The position numbers were made by a program, and so were the translations under genes. Positions 18,501 to 27,573 of a stretch of DNA of 64,000 nucleotides are shown here, piece by piece. Origin of the DNA: Shewanella khirikhana (GTDB lineage: Bacteria; Pseudomonadota; Gammaproteobacteria; Enterobacterales; Shewanellaceae); the NCBI RefSeq assembly GCF_003957745.1, contig NZ_CP020373.1, positions 3,519,501-3,583,500 on the forward strand, read 5' to 3'. Under the pieces are notes generated by a model. That model saw only the letters and a program-made list of their open reading frames with translations, was not told where the DNA came from and did not search any database. Within the stretch, counting starts at the first letter, position 1; every line of letters begins with the position of its first letter.

Positions 18501-21500
18501 GGTCGCCGACAACGACCATGTGATTAACGCCGCCGAGCAGAGCCATGTGACTGTTCAGGGTGTGGTGCTCAACGTCGAAAACGGCCAAACCATTAGCGTT
18601 ACCTTCAGCGATGGCATGGGCAACACCCTGACCTTGACAACGGTAGTCAGCGGCAACCTGTGGACCCTTCCCAACCTGGATTTAACCGGCTTTGCCGATG
18701 GCATGCTTTATGTCACTGCCGATGTCACCGATGTGGCCGGCAACCCCGCCCACGCTGAAAACAGCATTCCGGTGGACCTCTACGCCACCATCACCATCGA
18801 TGTGGCCGCCGGTAATGATGATGTAATTAACGGCCGCGAGGCCGGTGTCACCGACATTTTTGGCACAGTGACGGATATCGAAGATGGCCGCACTGTGACA
18901 GTCACAGTCACCGATAAAAACGGCGCTACTCTCACCTTCACAGCCCTTGTCAGCGGCGGCGAGTATCGCATTGAAGACGCCGATATCAGTGCGCTCGCCG
19001 ACGGCAGCCTTAGCTTCAACGCCAGCGCCACAGATCAGGCCGGAAACCCGGCGACTGCGGCCACCAGCAATGTGAAGGACTCGCTGGCCAGTGTCAGCAT
19101 TCAGATTTTCGATGGTGGCGATGAACTGATAAGCGAAGGCGAAGTCCGTTCAGTCTCCGTGGGTGGCACCGCCACCAACATCGAACCCGGCAAGGGGCTG
19201 CTGGTGCTGCTGGTCGACAGTCAGGGCCACAGGTACCTCACCAGCACCCAGGTTCAGGCCGACGGCAGTTGGCGTATCGATGGATTGGATCTCAATGCGC
19301 TTGGTTTTGCCGAGGGCGAAGTCAGCGCCTGGGTTGCCAGTGCCGACAATGCAGGCAATATCGGCTGGGCCAAAGACACCAGTCTTATCGACACCCAAAT
19401 CAGTATCGATATCGACACCGGCGAAGGCTACGGCGGCTCGCAGCTGATTTTCGGCATGGAAGATGAACTCAAGGGCACCACCACTGGAGTGGAAGCCGGG
19501 CAAACCGTCACCCTCAGCATCAGTGATGGCAAAGAAACCCGTACCTTTACCACACTGGTTCAGGCCGATGGCAGCTGGCAGTTCAGCGGCCTTGATGTGG
19601 CAGGCATGGGCAAACATGCCCCCTGGATGGTGGATGTGACTGTGTCCGATCTGGCCGGGAACAGCGCCGCCGATGCCCTGCCAACCCTGTACCAACCCAT
19701 GGATGTCATCATCTATGAGGCCGGGCTCATCCTCTATGATTCACTCGCCACCGAACTCAGTTACCAAATACCCGATGGCACGCTCAGCATCAGCCTCAAT
19801 CAGCTGTATCTGACGGGGATCACCTCGCTCGGGCAGGATGTGCTGGTCACGGTTGCCGCCGATGGCATGAGCCTTACCGCCAGCCGCGCAGGTGATGGTG
19901 AACTGGTGTTCAGCGCTACCCTCACCGGCACCAACCTCAAGGTGCAACTGTTTGAACCGCTTGATCAAACTGGTCGCGCTGCCACCCTGTTTATTCAGCT
20001 TGAAGCGCTGCAAAACGATGCCGATGGCACCTCAGAAACCATCTTCACCTACGCCATCGTCAATGTGCTGGATGCGCCGGAACTAACCCTGCCTGACTTT
20101 TACGTGACCGAAGAGCAGCAGGATGTAAGCGGCTCTGTGTTCGCCAACGACTTCAGTCTCGAAGGTCTGACCCTGGTAGCCATCGAAATAGAGGGCACCC
20201 GCTACAATGTGCAGCCCGGCACACCGCTTGTGGTCGCGACCCGCTTCGGCGAACTGACCATCGACAGCAAGGGCGTGTGGCATCTTCAAACCGCTGGGGA
20301 CTTGGATAATCAAGTTCAGCAGCTACTCGATTTCCGCTACTACGCCGTCGACTCCGATGGCTCCAAGTCAGCATCCTCGGCCTACATTTACATCAACGAC
20401 GGCGCCGTGGCTGATATTGGCCAATACCGCGACAGTCTCATCGAGCCCAAGGTCGATACCGACCTGCTCGAAAGCCGTGACTTTGTGATTGTGGCGGGCT
20501 CAGATGCTCTGGTGGCCGACTCACTGGTATTTAACCCGCTGACGCCATTCGAACTGGAAGCCCTTGGACTCAAGAGCGAGGGGGTGGAGCTGAGCTACAG
20601 CCTTTCGGCCGATGGCAAGCTGCTTACCGCCACCGCTGGCACAGAAGTGGCGTTTACTCTGACCCTGTCTGCCAGCCAGAGCGGACGAGACCTCAGCGCC
20701 AGTGTGCTGATGGACTTAAAGCTGCCACTGGATCATCCATCCACCGATATCTTAAGCCTCAAACTGAAACTCGATGCCACAGATACCGATGGCAGCCCGG
20801 CCGCTGGCGGCAATATCACCATCGATTTGCTGGACGGCGCAGACCCCGTACTCATCAACAACAGCCGCCTGGAATTTGATGAAAACGATTTATTCGGCAC
20901 TCCGTTGGTGCAACAGGGCAGCTTTGACATCATCGCCGGCAGCGACAGCATCAAGAGCCTGACCTTCGATGATGTGCGCAAAATGCCCAGGCTCACCGCC
21001 GGGCTGGAGCCGCTGCAATTTACCGTGTCGGCCGATGGCACCCTGCTGACCGCCCACACCGGCGATCCGGCCAATCCTGTGCTTGAAATCCGTCTCCTTG
21101 GCGGCTGGAACAGCGGCAGCGACACCCTGGGGCATCCTTATGAAATCACCCTGTACCGGGCGTTCGATCAGAACGGCGGCCAGATTTCCGTGCCGGTGGT
21201 GTTGAAAGATTTCGACGGTGACAGCGATAAAGTACTGATTAACTTTCTGGTTTCCGATGGCACCCCAGGTGTTGCCACCAATGTCGACCTGGATGTTTAT
21301 GAACTGCCAAACAGCAGCGGCGGCCAGAACAAAGACACAGACGGCATAGATGTCACCGCCAGTCGTGACCCTATTGTCGATGTCAGCTTCGATGTCAGCC
21401 CCGGCCCCATGACCGATAAAGACGGCAATCCGCTGACCCAAAATGGCGACGCCCTGAACTGGAGCCTGAAGGACGACGGCGCGGTATTGGAAGGCCGCAA

Positions 21501-24500
21501 TAGCCGCGGCGAGCTGGTACTGAGTCTGTCGCTGCCCAAAGATATCCATATCGATGCCGGCAGCAACGGCAGCATTGCCATCAGCGCCAAACTCTATGGT
21601 CCCATCGACCAACTCCAGGGCGATGGCTCTGTGAATGTGCTCAGCCTGCCCATTACATTTCTCGACTCGGACGGCAGCGTGGCCAGCAGCACGGTCAATC
21701 TGACCATTCACGACGGCCTGGCGGCGGTTATCGAGGGCGCACTGACCCTGAGTCTGAACGAACAGGACCTGCCAAAAGATGGCAACCAGACGGTGTCAGG
21801 CAACTTTGCCATCGATGCAGGCAGCGACAACGTGCAATCGCTGGTGCTGGCCGATGGCTTCAGCTTCAATGGCTACAGCAGCCAGGGCAAGGCGATTACT
21901 CTGGCCTCCAGCGTCGATGCCGATGGTTGGTACATTGCCACCCGCACCGACGGCAAAGAGGTGTTCCGCTTAAAACTCGATGCCGATGGCACTGTAACCT
22001 TTGAGCAAAGCCAGCCGCTGGATCATCCGGATCCCAATGGCGCAGACGTGCTGGATGTGAATTTTTCCGTTCAGGCGGTGGATGCCGACAACGATAAATC
22101 GGCGCCGCAAACACTCACGATAGCGGTCACTGATGCCGTGCCCCACGCCAAAGACAAGGAGTGGAATTTCTTTGAGAGTGACGAGCCATCTGAGCTGCGG
22201 CTTTTTAATATTAATCAAACAGGTATTGATACAGGCACCCTGCAGAAAATCGTCTACAAGGGGGTGGAATACCATGCCGGAGACACCATTGAGCTGTTCA
22301 CCGACACCGGCGATCGCTACGGCACCCTCACGGTAAACCAGAACGGCCTGGCCACACTGGTGCCTGAGCTGTTTACCTACAACAATGTGCTGTTTACCGA
22401 AGATCTGCAGTTCACCATCGAAGATAAGGATGGCGATACAGATACCGGCACCCTGACCCTCAATGCCAGGGACTCGGATGGCAAGGTGCTGATCCTCGAC
22501 CCCGTGTTCCACGAAGATACCGAGGGTCGACTGGAGATTGTTGCCTACCCGGGCGACAAAGACGAAAACGAGCAGGTGGTTGCCATCAAACTGGATGCCG
22601 CCTCCATGGCCGGGGGCAGCCTGTTTATCGACGGCATCCAGATTTTCCCGGCCGGTGGCGAGTATCTCTTTGGTGCCGGTGCGCTCATTATCGAGCCCAT
22701 CACAGGCACAGCCACCATTCGCGGCACCCTCACCTATTTGCCTGCCGATGACCTGTCGGACGCCACAGATACCATCAATCTGCTGGTGACTGTGGTGATT
22801 GACCGCAACGGCGTGCAGTCCGATGTGGTCACCGAATTGCCGCTCACCGTTATCTCTGTGGCCGACACCCCTGAGTGGAGTACCGACAGCGAGTTTACCT
22901 ACAGCCTGCTGGAAGATGCCGGCACCATATCGCTGAATCTTTCGGCCAGCTCCAAAGATGAAACCGGCGCCGATGCCCAGGGCTCAGAAACCCTGACCTT
23001 CCTTATCAGCAACATCAGCGACGGACTCACCCTCACCTCGGGCGGCAAAACCATCACCGATGGCATGATTATTACCCCGGCTGAGCTGGCAAACCTGCAG
23101 GCCACAGCCGCAAAGGATATTGCCGGTAAGCTAACCTTTGATATCACCCCCACCAGCACCGAAAACGATAACGGCGATGCCGCCAGTGGCGAGCTGAAAA
23201 CCGTTGAGCTGGATATCAAACCTGTGGCCGACAAGCCGTCGCTGGAAACCCGTGATATCAGCAGCGATGAAGACAAGCCTATCGATGTGCGCGATATCGT
23301 CGGCGGCAGCCTCAGTGACAGCTCTGAAACCCTCGGGTTTGAATTTACCCTGCCGGACGGCTGGAGCATAGACGCCCCCTCAGCGGTGCAGGTCAGCCCC
23401 GGTGTCTGGACTGTCAGTGGCGATGACGTCAACAGCGGCAACGCCTTTGTGATCCCCAAAGAGGACGTAAGCTCCGCCACCTTTGGCACCTTTGCGCTCA
23501 GCGTCCGCAGTTTCTCCACCGAAGAGATTCAGGACGGTATTCCACCGTCCGACGGCATTCTTCACCCCAACCCAAATTACAGCGCAGCCCAGAGCGTTAC
23601 CATCAAACTGAGGGGCGTTGCCAACGATGCGCCCACTATAGATGCCGACCCGGCGCGCTGGACCATGGATGAAACCAGCGGCACCATCAGCAACCTCGCC
23701 ACGCTGGCGGAAGATGTGCCCATCAAGCTCGACTTCCTGCTGAAAACCTCGGACGACGATGGCTCTGAAACCCTGGATTTAACCCTCACTGGCCTGCCTG
23801 AGGGCGCCAAATTGCTGGATGCTTCGGGGAATCAGGTCAATCTGCCGGTGGTCGACTTTGTCGCCGGTCAGCCGGTCTACAGTGTGTCGGCGGCTCAGCT
23901 GGCAACCCTGAGCCTGCTGCCCATCGCCGACTTCAGCGGCGATATCAGCCTCACGCTCAACGCCCAAAGCACCGAGAAAGACGGCGACAGCGAAACCTTC
24001 GAACTGACGGTGGCACTCAAGGTGTCGCCGGTTATCGATGAAACCGGCAGCAGCCTGCAAACCACCACCGAAGGCCTTGAAAATCGCCCGGCCGTCATCG
24101 ATATCCGCCCCTTCCTGGGCATGGACAACGACGGCAGCGAAACCATTACCGGCGCCATAGTGATGCCCAATTCAGTAGGCGTCGGCCTGCTGCTGGACGG
24201 CCGGCCAATCACTATTCCTGCCGGTGGTTTGGATTTGGCCACCCTGACCGATGCCTCCAGCCCGACCCTGCCAGACCTTATCGCATCGGGTCGTCTGGCG
24301 GTGTTGCCACCACAGGATGCCGATGGCGAATTTGAACTGCCGGTGCGGTATGAAATAACCGATACCTCAGGGAACGGAGAAACCGTCAGCAGCTGGATAG
24401 ACACCAGGGTGCGGCTGATTGTCGATGCTCAGGTGAATATCACCACCGAAATCAAGGCCTCCGAGCCATCCCTGACCAGCACCGATGGCAGCCCCATCGA

Positions 24501-27500
24501 CATCACAGGGCAGGTGAAGTTTTTCGAGGCCGATATCGATGGCTCCGAGCGGCTAGACTATGTGGAAATTGTGCTGCCAAGCGGCGATGGCTGGTATGTG
24601 GAACACCCCCTTGGTGCCATCCACGACGGGAATGGTCGCTGGCTTATCGAGATCCCAAGCCTCACATCCGATACGGTACGTGAATGGGGCTTGGACATCC
24701 TTCAGGATGTGAAAATCATCAGTGATAACGCCGTGACTGACGCCGAAATCACCGTCAATGCACGGGTGCTCGACCGAGACGATGGCGAAATCATCAGCAC
24801 TAATTTTACCGTGACCTTCCTGCAGGGCGCCGCCGACAGTACTGCGACCGAAGTCGGCGACCTGCAACTGACAGTGGCCGATGCCATCGAAGATGAAGCC
24901 ATCAGCTTTGCCGGCCATCTAAACCCCAATATCACCACCGACACCAACGACGTGGTGAGTTTCCGTATCCTGGCAAGCGACCTGCCAGAGGGCGGCTACT
25001 TCACCGGCACCGATGTCGAAGCCGTGTACAACGCCACCGGTAAGGCGGTGATCGAGTGGGTGTTTACCACAGCCTCCCTTGGTAACCTCACCCTGCATGG
25101 CATCAGCGAGCATTACGCCGGTGACTTGTCTATACCAATCCGCATCATCGCCACCGACTCCCTGAGCGGCGATACCAAGATTGACGACAGCCAAACCCTG
25201 GAAGCACAAATTCAGCCAAGGGCCGATGGCGCCTTCTTCAATGTGACCAACGCCACCATGGAAGAAGACACCCCGGTGCCCCTGGGTATCCGACTCAACT
25301 TTATCGACTCAGATGCAAGCCCAGGCACCGGCGGCAGCGAGACCCTGGTATTTGGCGATGCCGCTCAGCCCATTCAGTTGCTACTGCTCGATGGCGGCAG
25401 CCTGGAAGATGACTCAGGCCTGTTCCAGCTCAAAGCAGGGACCACAAGTACCTGGCTCTTTACCGGCAGCAACATGGCTGAGCTCAACGATGCGCTTGCC
25501 AATCTGCGCTTCGTGCCACCACTGCACCTGTCCGGCGTATTCGGCATTGCCTTCAATGCCACTGCCATAGACACAGCGCTGGTGGGCGGCGCCACCGTCA
25601 CAGATACAGTGGCCGTTTCGACCACTCTGAATGTGGTGGTGACGCCGGTCACCGATGCCTCTAACCTGCCCGGTACCACGGTAGAAATCCTCGGCGATGA
25701 AGACACGCTTATCAGCCTCTCCGGCCTTGATGCGGCAGGCGCAGGCTTGATTGACCAGGACGGCTCGGAAGTGATTTACCTCACCGTCTCCGGAGTGCCC
25801 GCAGGCTCAGTGCTCTACTATCAGGACAGTGGCGGCAATCTTATCCAACTGCCAAACGCAGGGCCCGATGGCGGCAGTTTCAATGGCAAACCCACCTATG
25901 CCTGGTCGATTGAGCCCGAGCAGCTTGGCGGCCTGGTGTTGCTGCCACCGGAAAACTTCAGCGGTGACATTCCCCTGAAAGTGGGCACAGTCACCTGGGA
26001 GCAAGGCACCGAAGACTATGTCAACAATGGCACCGACGTGATTGTTGGGGTGCGCCCCATCGCCGATGGCATTCAGATTATTGTGCCGCCCGAGAAACAT
26101 TACAGCGCTGAAGAAGACGATGTTATCCAGGTGAATTTCAAGGCCGAAACCCTGGACGTGACAGGTCAGGAGCTGGTCAGAGTGACTGTAATTATCACCT
26201 CCGCAGGCTCCCTTGAAGGGCTCGAAGGGGTGACAGTGGCGGGCAGTTTCGTCTCCTTTACCGAGTCCGGCGGCGTCTACACGGCCACGTTGGACGTGGC
26301 AGCGACCTCGGTCAGCGGCATGCAACTTCATCCCGGGCCCCTGGCCTTTGGCACCCTCAATGCCGAAGTCAGAATTGAAAGCATCGACAGCAACACAGTG
26401 CTTGGCAGCGATATCACCGACATCAGCGCCGCTGAAGTATTGAACTTCGATATTGAGCTGACCCCAGAGGTCGACCCACCTGTGTGGACCGCCGTTGATG
26501 ATGTGCTGGCCAATGACCCATCCAACCTGTTGCTGGGACTGGGTTTATCGCTGCAAAACCCGGCCCCCGGTGAAACCGGAAAGCTGGAAATCACCGGCTT
26601 GCCCGCAGGAATGACCCTGGAGGGCGCCAGCCAGTCCGGCGACAAGTGGATTGCCGACATCAGCGATGTGGCGAGCCTCAAGGTGGTTGGCGCCAATGAT
26701 GGCGACAGCTTTACCCTGACCCTCAAACCCAGCGCCAGCCTGAGCGGCGAAACCGCCAAAGGCACCACAGAAACCATCACTGTAACCGTGGATATCACAG
26801 CGCCCATCATGGCGCCGTTCATGGCGTCGTCCTTCAGCGCCTTTGCTGACAACGGATTTACAGACGGCAGTTTTGACGATGCCTTCTATTGGGGCGCCGA
26901 CAATCTGGAATTCCGCTTCGACCCCATGCTGTGGCGCGGCAGTGAATTGCTGCTGCAACCGCGCTTCACGCTGGCTGACAGCGGTAACCCGGTAACTGTC
27001 CAGCCTGGCACAGTGGACGAGCCCAGCCCCATCAAGGTCACCCAGCCAACCCTGTATCGATATCTGGGTTCCCAGTGGAGCACTGAGCTGGATGACAACA
27101 AGGCCACAGCCGGGGATGAGGGCTCGCTTATCAGCCTGGATAACGGCGACAGAATGCCGCAGATCCTGACGCCTGACAGCCCCATGATTAAGCCCTGGCT
27201 GGACTTACATTTAGAGGCAAACATCAGCGAGTTGGAAGCTGCAGTAACGGCGCCTGTGATACCTCAAATCCAAACGGCCAGCTTCACTACGCCGGCAGTG
27301 CTGGCCACGCTGCAGGACCTTGGCAGCATAAGCCTCGCAGGCGACCTCAGGCAGGATGTCACCCCTTATCAGCCTGTACCCGAGCCGGATCCCGACTATT
27401 TGGCGTCGCTGTCCAACTTAATCCAGCAGAGCATCGATAAAGGCAATAGCTTCGAGGGCGGCTTTATTGCCGGGATGGACACAGGTACTGAGGTGATCAG

Positions 27501-27573
27501 CGGCGCACTGGATGGTACCGAACAACTGACCCGGCTTATGGAAGAGCAGCAACTGACAGGACAACACCGATGA
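15577..27573 (+). CDS. Giant Lap/Bpf-type repeat adhesin, type I secreted
   Basis: A 3,998-residue surface protein with no Sec signal, as expected for type I export by the ABC/MFP/TolC genes that follow. Residues 1-163 are non-repetitive; a weak similarity to the N-terminal retention module of LapA-like adhesins (VGSRVWAVSRQGEWREL) is inference. Residues 164-1375 hold about twelve Ig-like domains of about 100 residues with a three-domain super-period. Residues 1376-2185 hold modules like the T1SS-143 repeat (AGSD...LDHP...DxDG patterns). The remainder to about 3740 is cadherin-like tandem domains (DEDT or EDE starts, SGDISL strands). The last 250 residues are unique and likely hold the export signal. 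I found no GGxGxD RTX nonapeptides and no TAAG/PAAG LapG-type site in the first 165 residues, and noticed no cysteine. ATG at 15577 follows AAGGA. Confidence 0.9.
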   Translation: MADFARADVLFFVQVGSRVWAVSRQGEWRELEPPFNVAELEQQAGLVVLDADALQYSESGIAVVVINDTPLALPSDLVTALKALPAVPASPDGTSDSLAAMPGQPSQDANSDPDQQGVNFGFTLFRQQHEKIVPRSGFNTEGDSLSDADTNDERQGDSNPLLPLVLGIQIEDGGDNFLNQAEIGTVTISGDAINGRDGDTLLLEIIDSAGNRLTFTVTIQNERWSIEGLDLSSLAEGPLTATISAPDYPGQVENASDDTIKDTLASISIEVDTGEDEYLDRAEQTAVDIFGTVENIQDGQTVWLTVTDEAGNSLTFETLVVDGQWRVEDADLSSLANGELAFQVQSQDVAGNPADAQTQAPKDSNARIFVWFADGDQVINAAEQSAVDIRGLVLNVENGQPILVTLSDGQGNTKTLVTLVEGNFWHIDDIDLTGFADGQLFVNADTLDVAGNTAHGQNQIAVDLIAKLTIDVITGSDDVINGIESRATDIRGSATDIEDGQQVLVTVTDANGTQLSFTTTVTAGQWQLDDVDLTTLADGKLDFSASAVDAAGNPATASTSHWMDTKIGISIDVETGEDEYIDRAEQTAVDMSGTVSNIEDGQTVTISVTDNQGNSLSFTTTVVGGSWQLDDVDLSSLANGELTFTASATDVAGNQASASVVHEKDTNARIFVWVADNDHVINAAEQSSVTVRGVVLNVENGQPITVTLSDGMGKSLTVTTVVTGNLWTIPNLDLTGFADGTLYVTADVSDVAGNPAHGENSIPVDLYAGVQIDINAGSDDVINALESKTTDIFGNVSDIEDGRTVTVTVTDKNGASLTFTAVVSGGAYLIDDADISSLADGELNFSASVTDVAGNPATASTSNIKDSIALISIDVETGLDDYIDRAEQTAVDIAGTVTNIEDGQTVTLVITDKLGKSLTFTTTVVGGEWQLDDVDLSSLANGELTFSASSADVAGNPANASVVHEKDTSARIFVWVADNDHVINAAEQSHVTVQGVVLNVENGQTISVTFSDGMGNTLTLTTVVSGNLWTLPNLDLTGFADGMLYVTADVTDVAGNPAHAENSIPVDLYATITIDVAAGNDDVINGREAGVTDIFGTVTDIEDGRTVTVTVTDKNGATLTFTALVSGGEYRIEDADISALADGSLSFNASATDQAGNPATAATSNVKDSLASVSIQIFDGGDELISEGEVRSVSVGGTATNIEPGKGLLVLLVDSQGHRYLTSTQVQADGSWRIDGLDLNALGFAEGEVSAWVASADNAGNIGWAKDTSLIDTQISIDIDTGEGYGGSQLIFGMEDELKGTTTGVEAGQTVTLSISDGKETRTFTTLVQADGSWQFSGLDVAGMGKHAPWMVDVTVSDLAGNSAADALPTLYQPMDVIIYEAGLILYDSLATELSYQIPDGTLSISLNQLYLTGITSLGQDVLVTVAADGMSLTASRAGDGELVFSATLTGTNLKVQLFEPLDQTGRAATLFIQLEALQNDADGTSETIFTYAIVNVLDAPELTLPDFYVTEEQQDVSGSVFANDFSLEGLTLVAIEIEGTRYNVQPGTPLVVATRFGELTIDSKGVWHLQTAGDLDNQVQQLLDFRYYAVDSDGSKSASSAYIYINDGAVADIGQYRDSLIEPKVDTDLLESRDFVIVAGSDALVADSLVFNPLTPFELEALGLKSEGVELSYSLSADGKLLTATAGTEVAFTLTLSASQSGRDLSASVLMDLKLPLDHPSTDILSLKLKLDATDTDGSPAAGGNITIDLLDGADPVLINNSRLEFDENDLFGTPLVQQGSFDIIAGSDSIKSLTFDDVRKMPRLTAGLEPLQFTVSADGTLLTAHTGDPANPVLEIRLLGGWNSGSDTLGHPYEITLYRAFDQNGGQISVPVVLKDFDGDSDKVLINFLVSDGTPGVATNVDLDVYELPNSSGGQNKDTDGIDVTASRDPIVDVSFDVSPGPMTDKDGNPLTQNGDALNWSLKDDGAVLEGRNSRGELVLSLSLPKDIHIDAGSNGSIAISAKLYGPIDQLQGDGSVNVLSLPITFLDSDGSVASSTVNLTIHDGLAAVIEGALTLSLNEQDLPKDGNQTVSGNFAIDAGSDNVQSLVLADGFSFNGYSSQGKAITLASSVDADGWYIATRTDGKEVFRLKLDADGTVTFEQSQPLDHPDPNGADVLDVNFSVQAVDADNDKSAPQTLTIAVTDAVPHAKDKEWNFFESDEPSELRLFNINQTGIDTGTLQKIVYKGVEYHAGDTIELFTDTGDRYGTLTVNQNGLATLVPELFTYNNVLFTEDLQFTIEDKDGDTDTGTLTLNARDSDGKVLILDPVFHEDTEGRLEIVAYPGDKDENEQVVAIKLDAASMAGGSLFIDGIQIFPAGGEYLFGAGALIIEPITGTATIRGTLTYLPADDLSDATDTINLLVTVVIDRNGVQSDVVTELPLTVISVADTPEWSTDSEFTYSLLEDAGTISLNLSASSKDETGADAQGSETLTFLISNISDGLTLTSGGKTITDGMIITPAELANLQATAAKDIAGKLTFDITPTSTENDNGDAASGELKTVELDIKPVADKPSLETRDISSDEDKPIDVRDIVGGSLSDSSETLGFEFTLPDGWSIDAPSAVQVSPGVWTVSGDDVNSGNAFVIPKEDVSSATFGTFALSVRSFSTEEIQDGIPPSDGILHPNPNYSAAQSVTIKLRGVANDAPTIDADPARWTMDETSGTISNLATLAEDVPIKLDFLLKTSDDDGSETLDLTLTGLPEGAKLLDASGNQVNLPVVDFVAGQPVYSVSAAQLATLSLLPIADFSGDISLTLNAQSTEKDGDSETFELTVALKVSPVIDETGSSLQTTTEGLENRPAVIDIRPFLGMDNDGSETITGAIVMPNSVGVGLLLDGRPITIPAGGLDLATLTDASSPTLPDLIASGRLAVLPPQDADGEFELPVRYEITDTSGNGETVSSWIDTRVRLIVDAQVNITTEIKASEPSLTSTDGSPIDITGQVKFFEADIDGSERLDYVEIVLPSGDGWYVEHPLGAIHDGNGRWLIEIPSLTSDTVREWGLDILQDVKIISDNAVTDAEITVNARVLDRDDGEIISTNFTVTFLQGAADSTATEVGDLQLTVADAIEDEAISFAGHLNPNITTDTNDVVSFRILASDLPEGGYFTGTDVEAVYNATGKAVIEWVFTTASLGNLTLHGISEHYAGDLSIPIRIIATDSLSGDTKIDDSQTLEAQIQPRADGAFFNVTNATMEEDTPVPLGIRLNFIDSDASPGTGGSETLVFGDAAQPIQLLLLDGGSLEDDSGLFQLKAGTTSTWLFTGSNMAELNDALANLRFVPPLHLSGVFGIAFNATAIDTALVGGATVTDTVAVSTTLNVVVTPVTDASNLPGTTVEILGDEDTLISLSGLDAAGAGLIDQDGSEVIYLTVSGVPAGSVLYYQDSGGNLIQLPNAGPDGGSFNGKPTYAWSIEPEQLGGLVLLPPENFSGDIPLKVGTVTWEQGTEDYVNNGTDVIVGVRPIADGIQIIVPPEKHYSAEEDDVIQVNFKAETLDVTGQELVRVTVIITSAGSLEGLEGVTVAGSFVSFTESGGVYTATLDVAATSVSGMQLHPGPLAFGTLNAEVRIESIDSNTVLGSDITDISAAEVLNFDIELTPEVDPPVWTAVDDVLANDPSNLLLGLGLSLQNPAPGETGKLEITGLPAGMTLEGASQSGDKWIADISDVASLKVVGANDGDSFTLTLKPSASLSGETAKGTTETITVTVDITAPIMAPFMASSFSAFADNGFTDGSFDDAFYWGADNLEFRFDPMLWRGSELLLQPRFTLADSGNPVTVQPGTVDEPSPIKVTQPTLYRYLGSQWSTELDDNKATAGDEGSLISLDNGDRMPQILTPDSPMIKPWLDLHLEANISELEAAVTAPVIPQIQTASFTTPAVLATLQDLGSISLAGDLRQDVTPYQPVPEPDPDYLASLSNLIQQSIDKGNSFEGGFIAGMDTGTEVISGALDGTEQLTRLMEEQQLTGQHR
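16369..19086 (+). repeat. Three tandem 906-bp repeat units inside the adhesin gene
   Basis: Units 16369-17274, 17275-18180 and 18181-19086 are each exactly 906 bp (302 residues) and each encodes three related Ig-like domains of types A (ends VETGEDEYIDRAEQTAVD-like), B (starts ARIFVW, DNDHVINAAEQS) and C (GSDDVINxxESxxTDI). For example, the CGGATTTTTGT of the B domains recurs at 17581 and 18487, 906 bases apart, with the matching site at 16675. Like domains are more similar across units than neighbours are within a unit. Confidence 0.9.
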
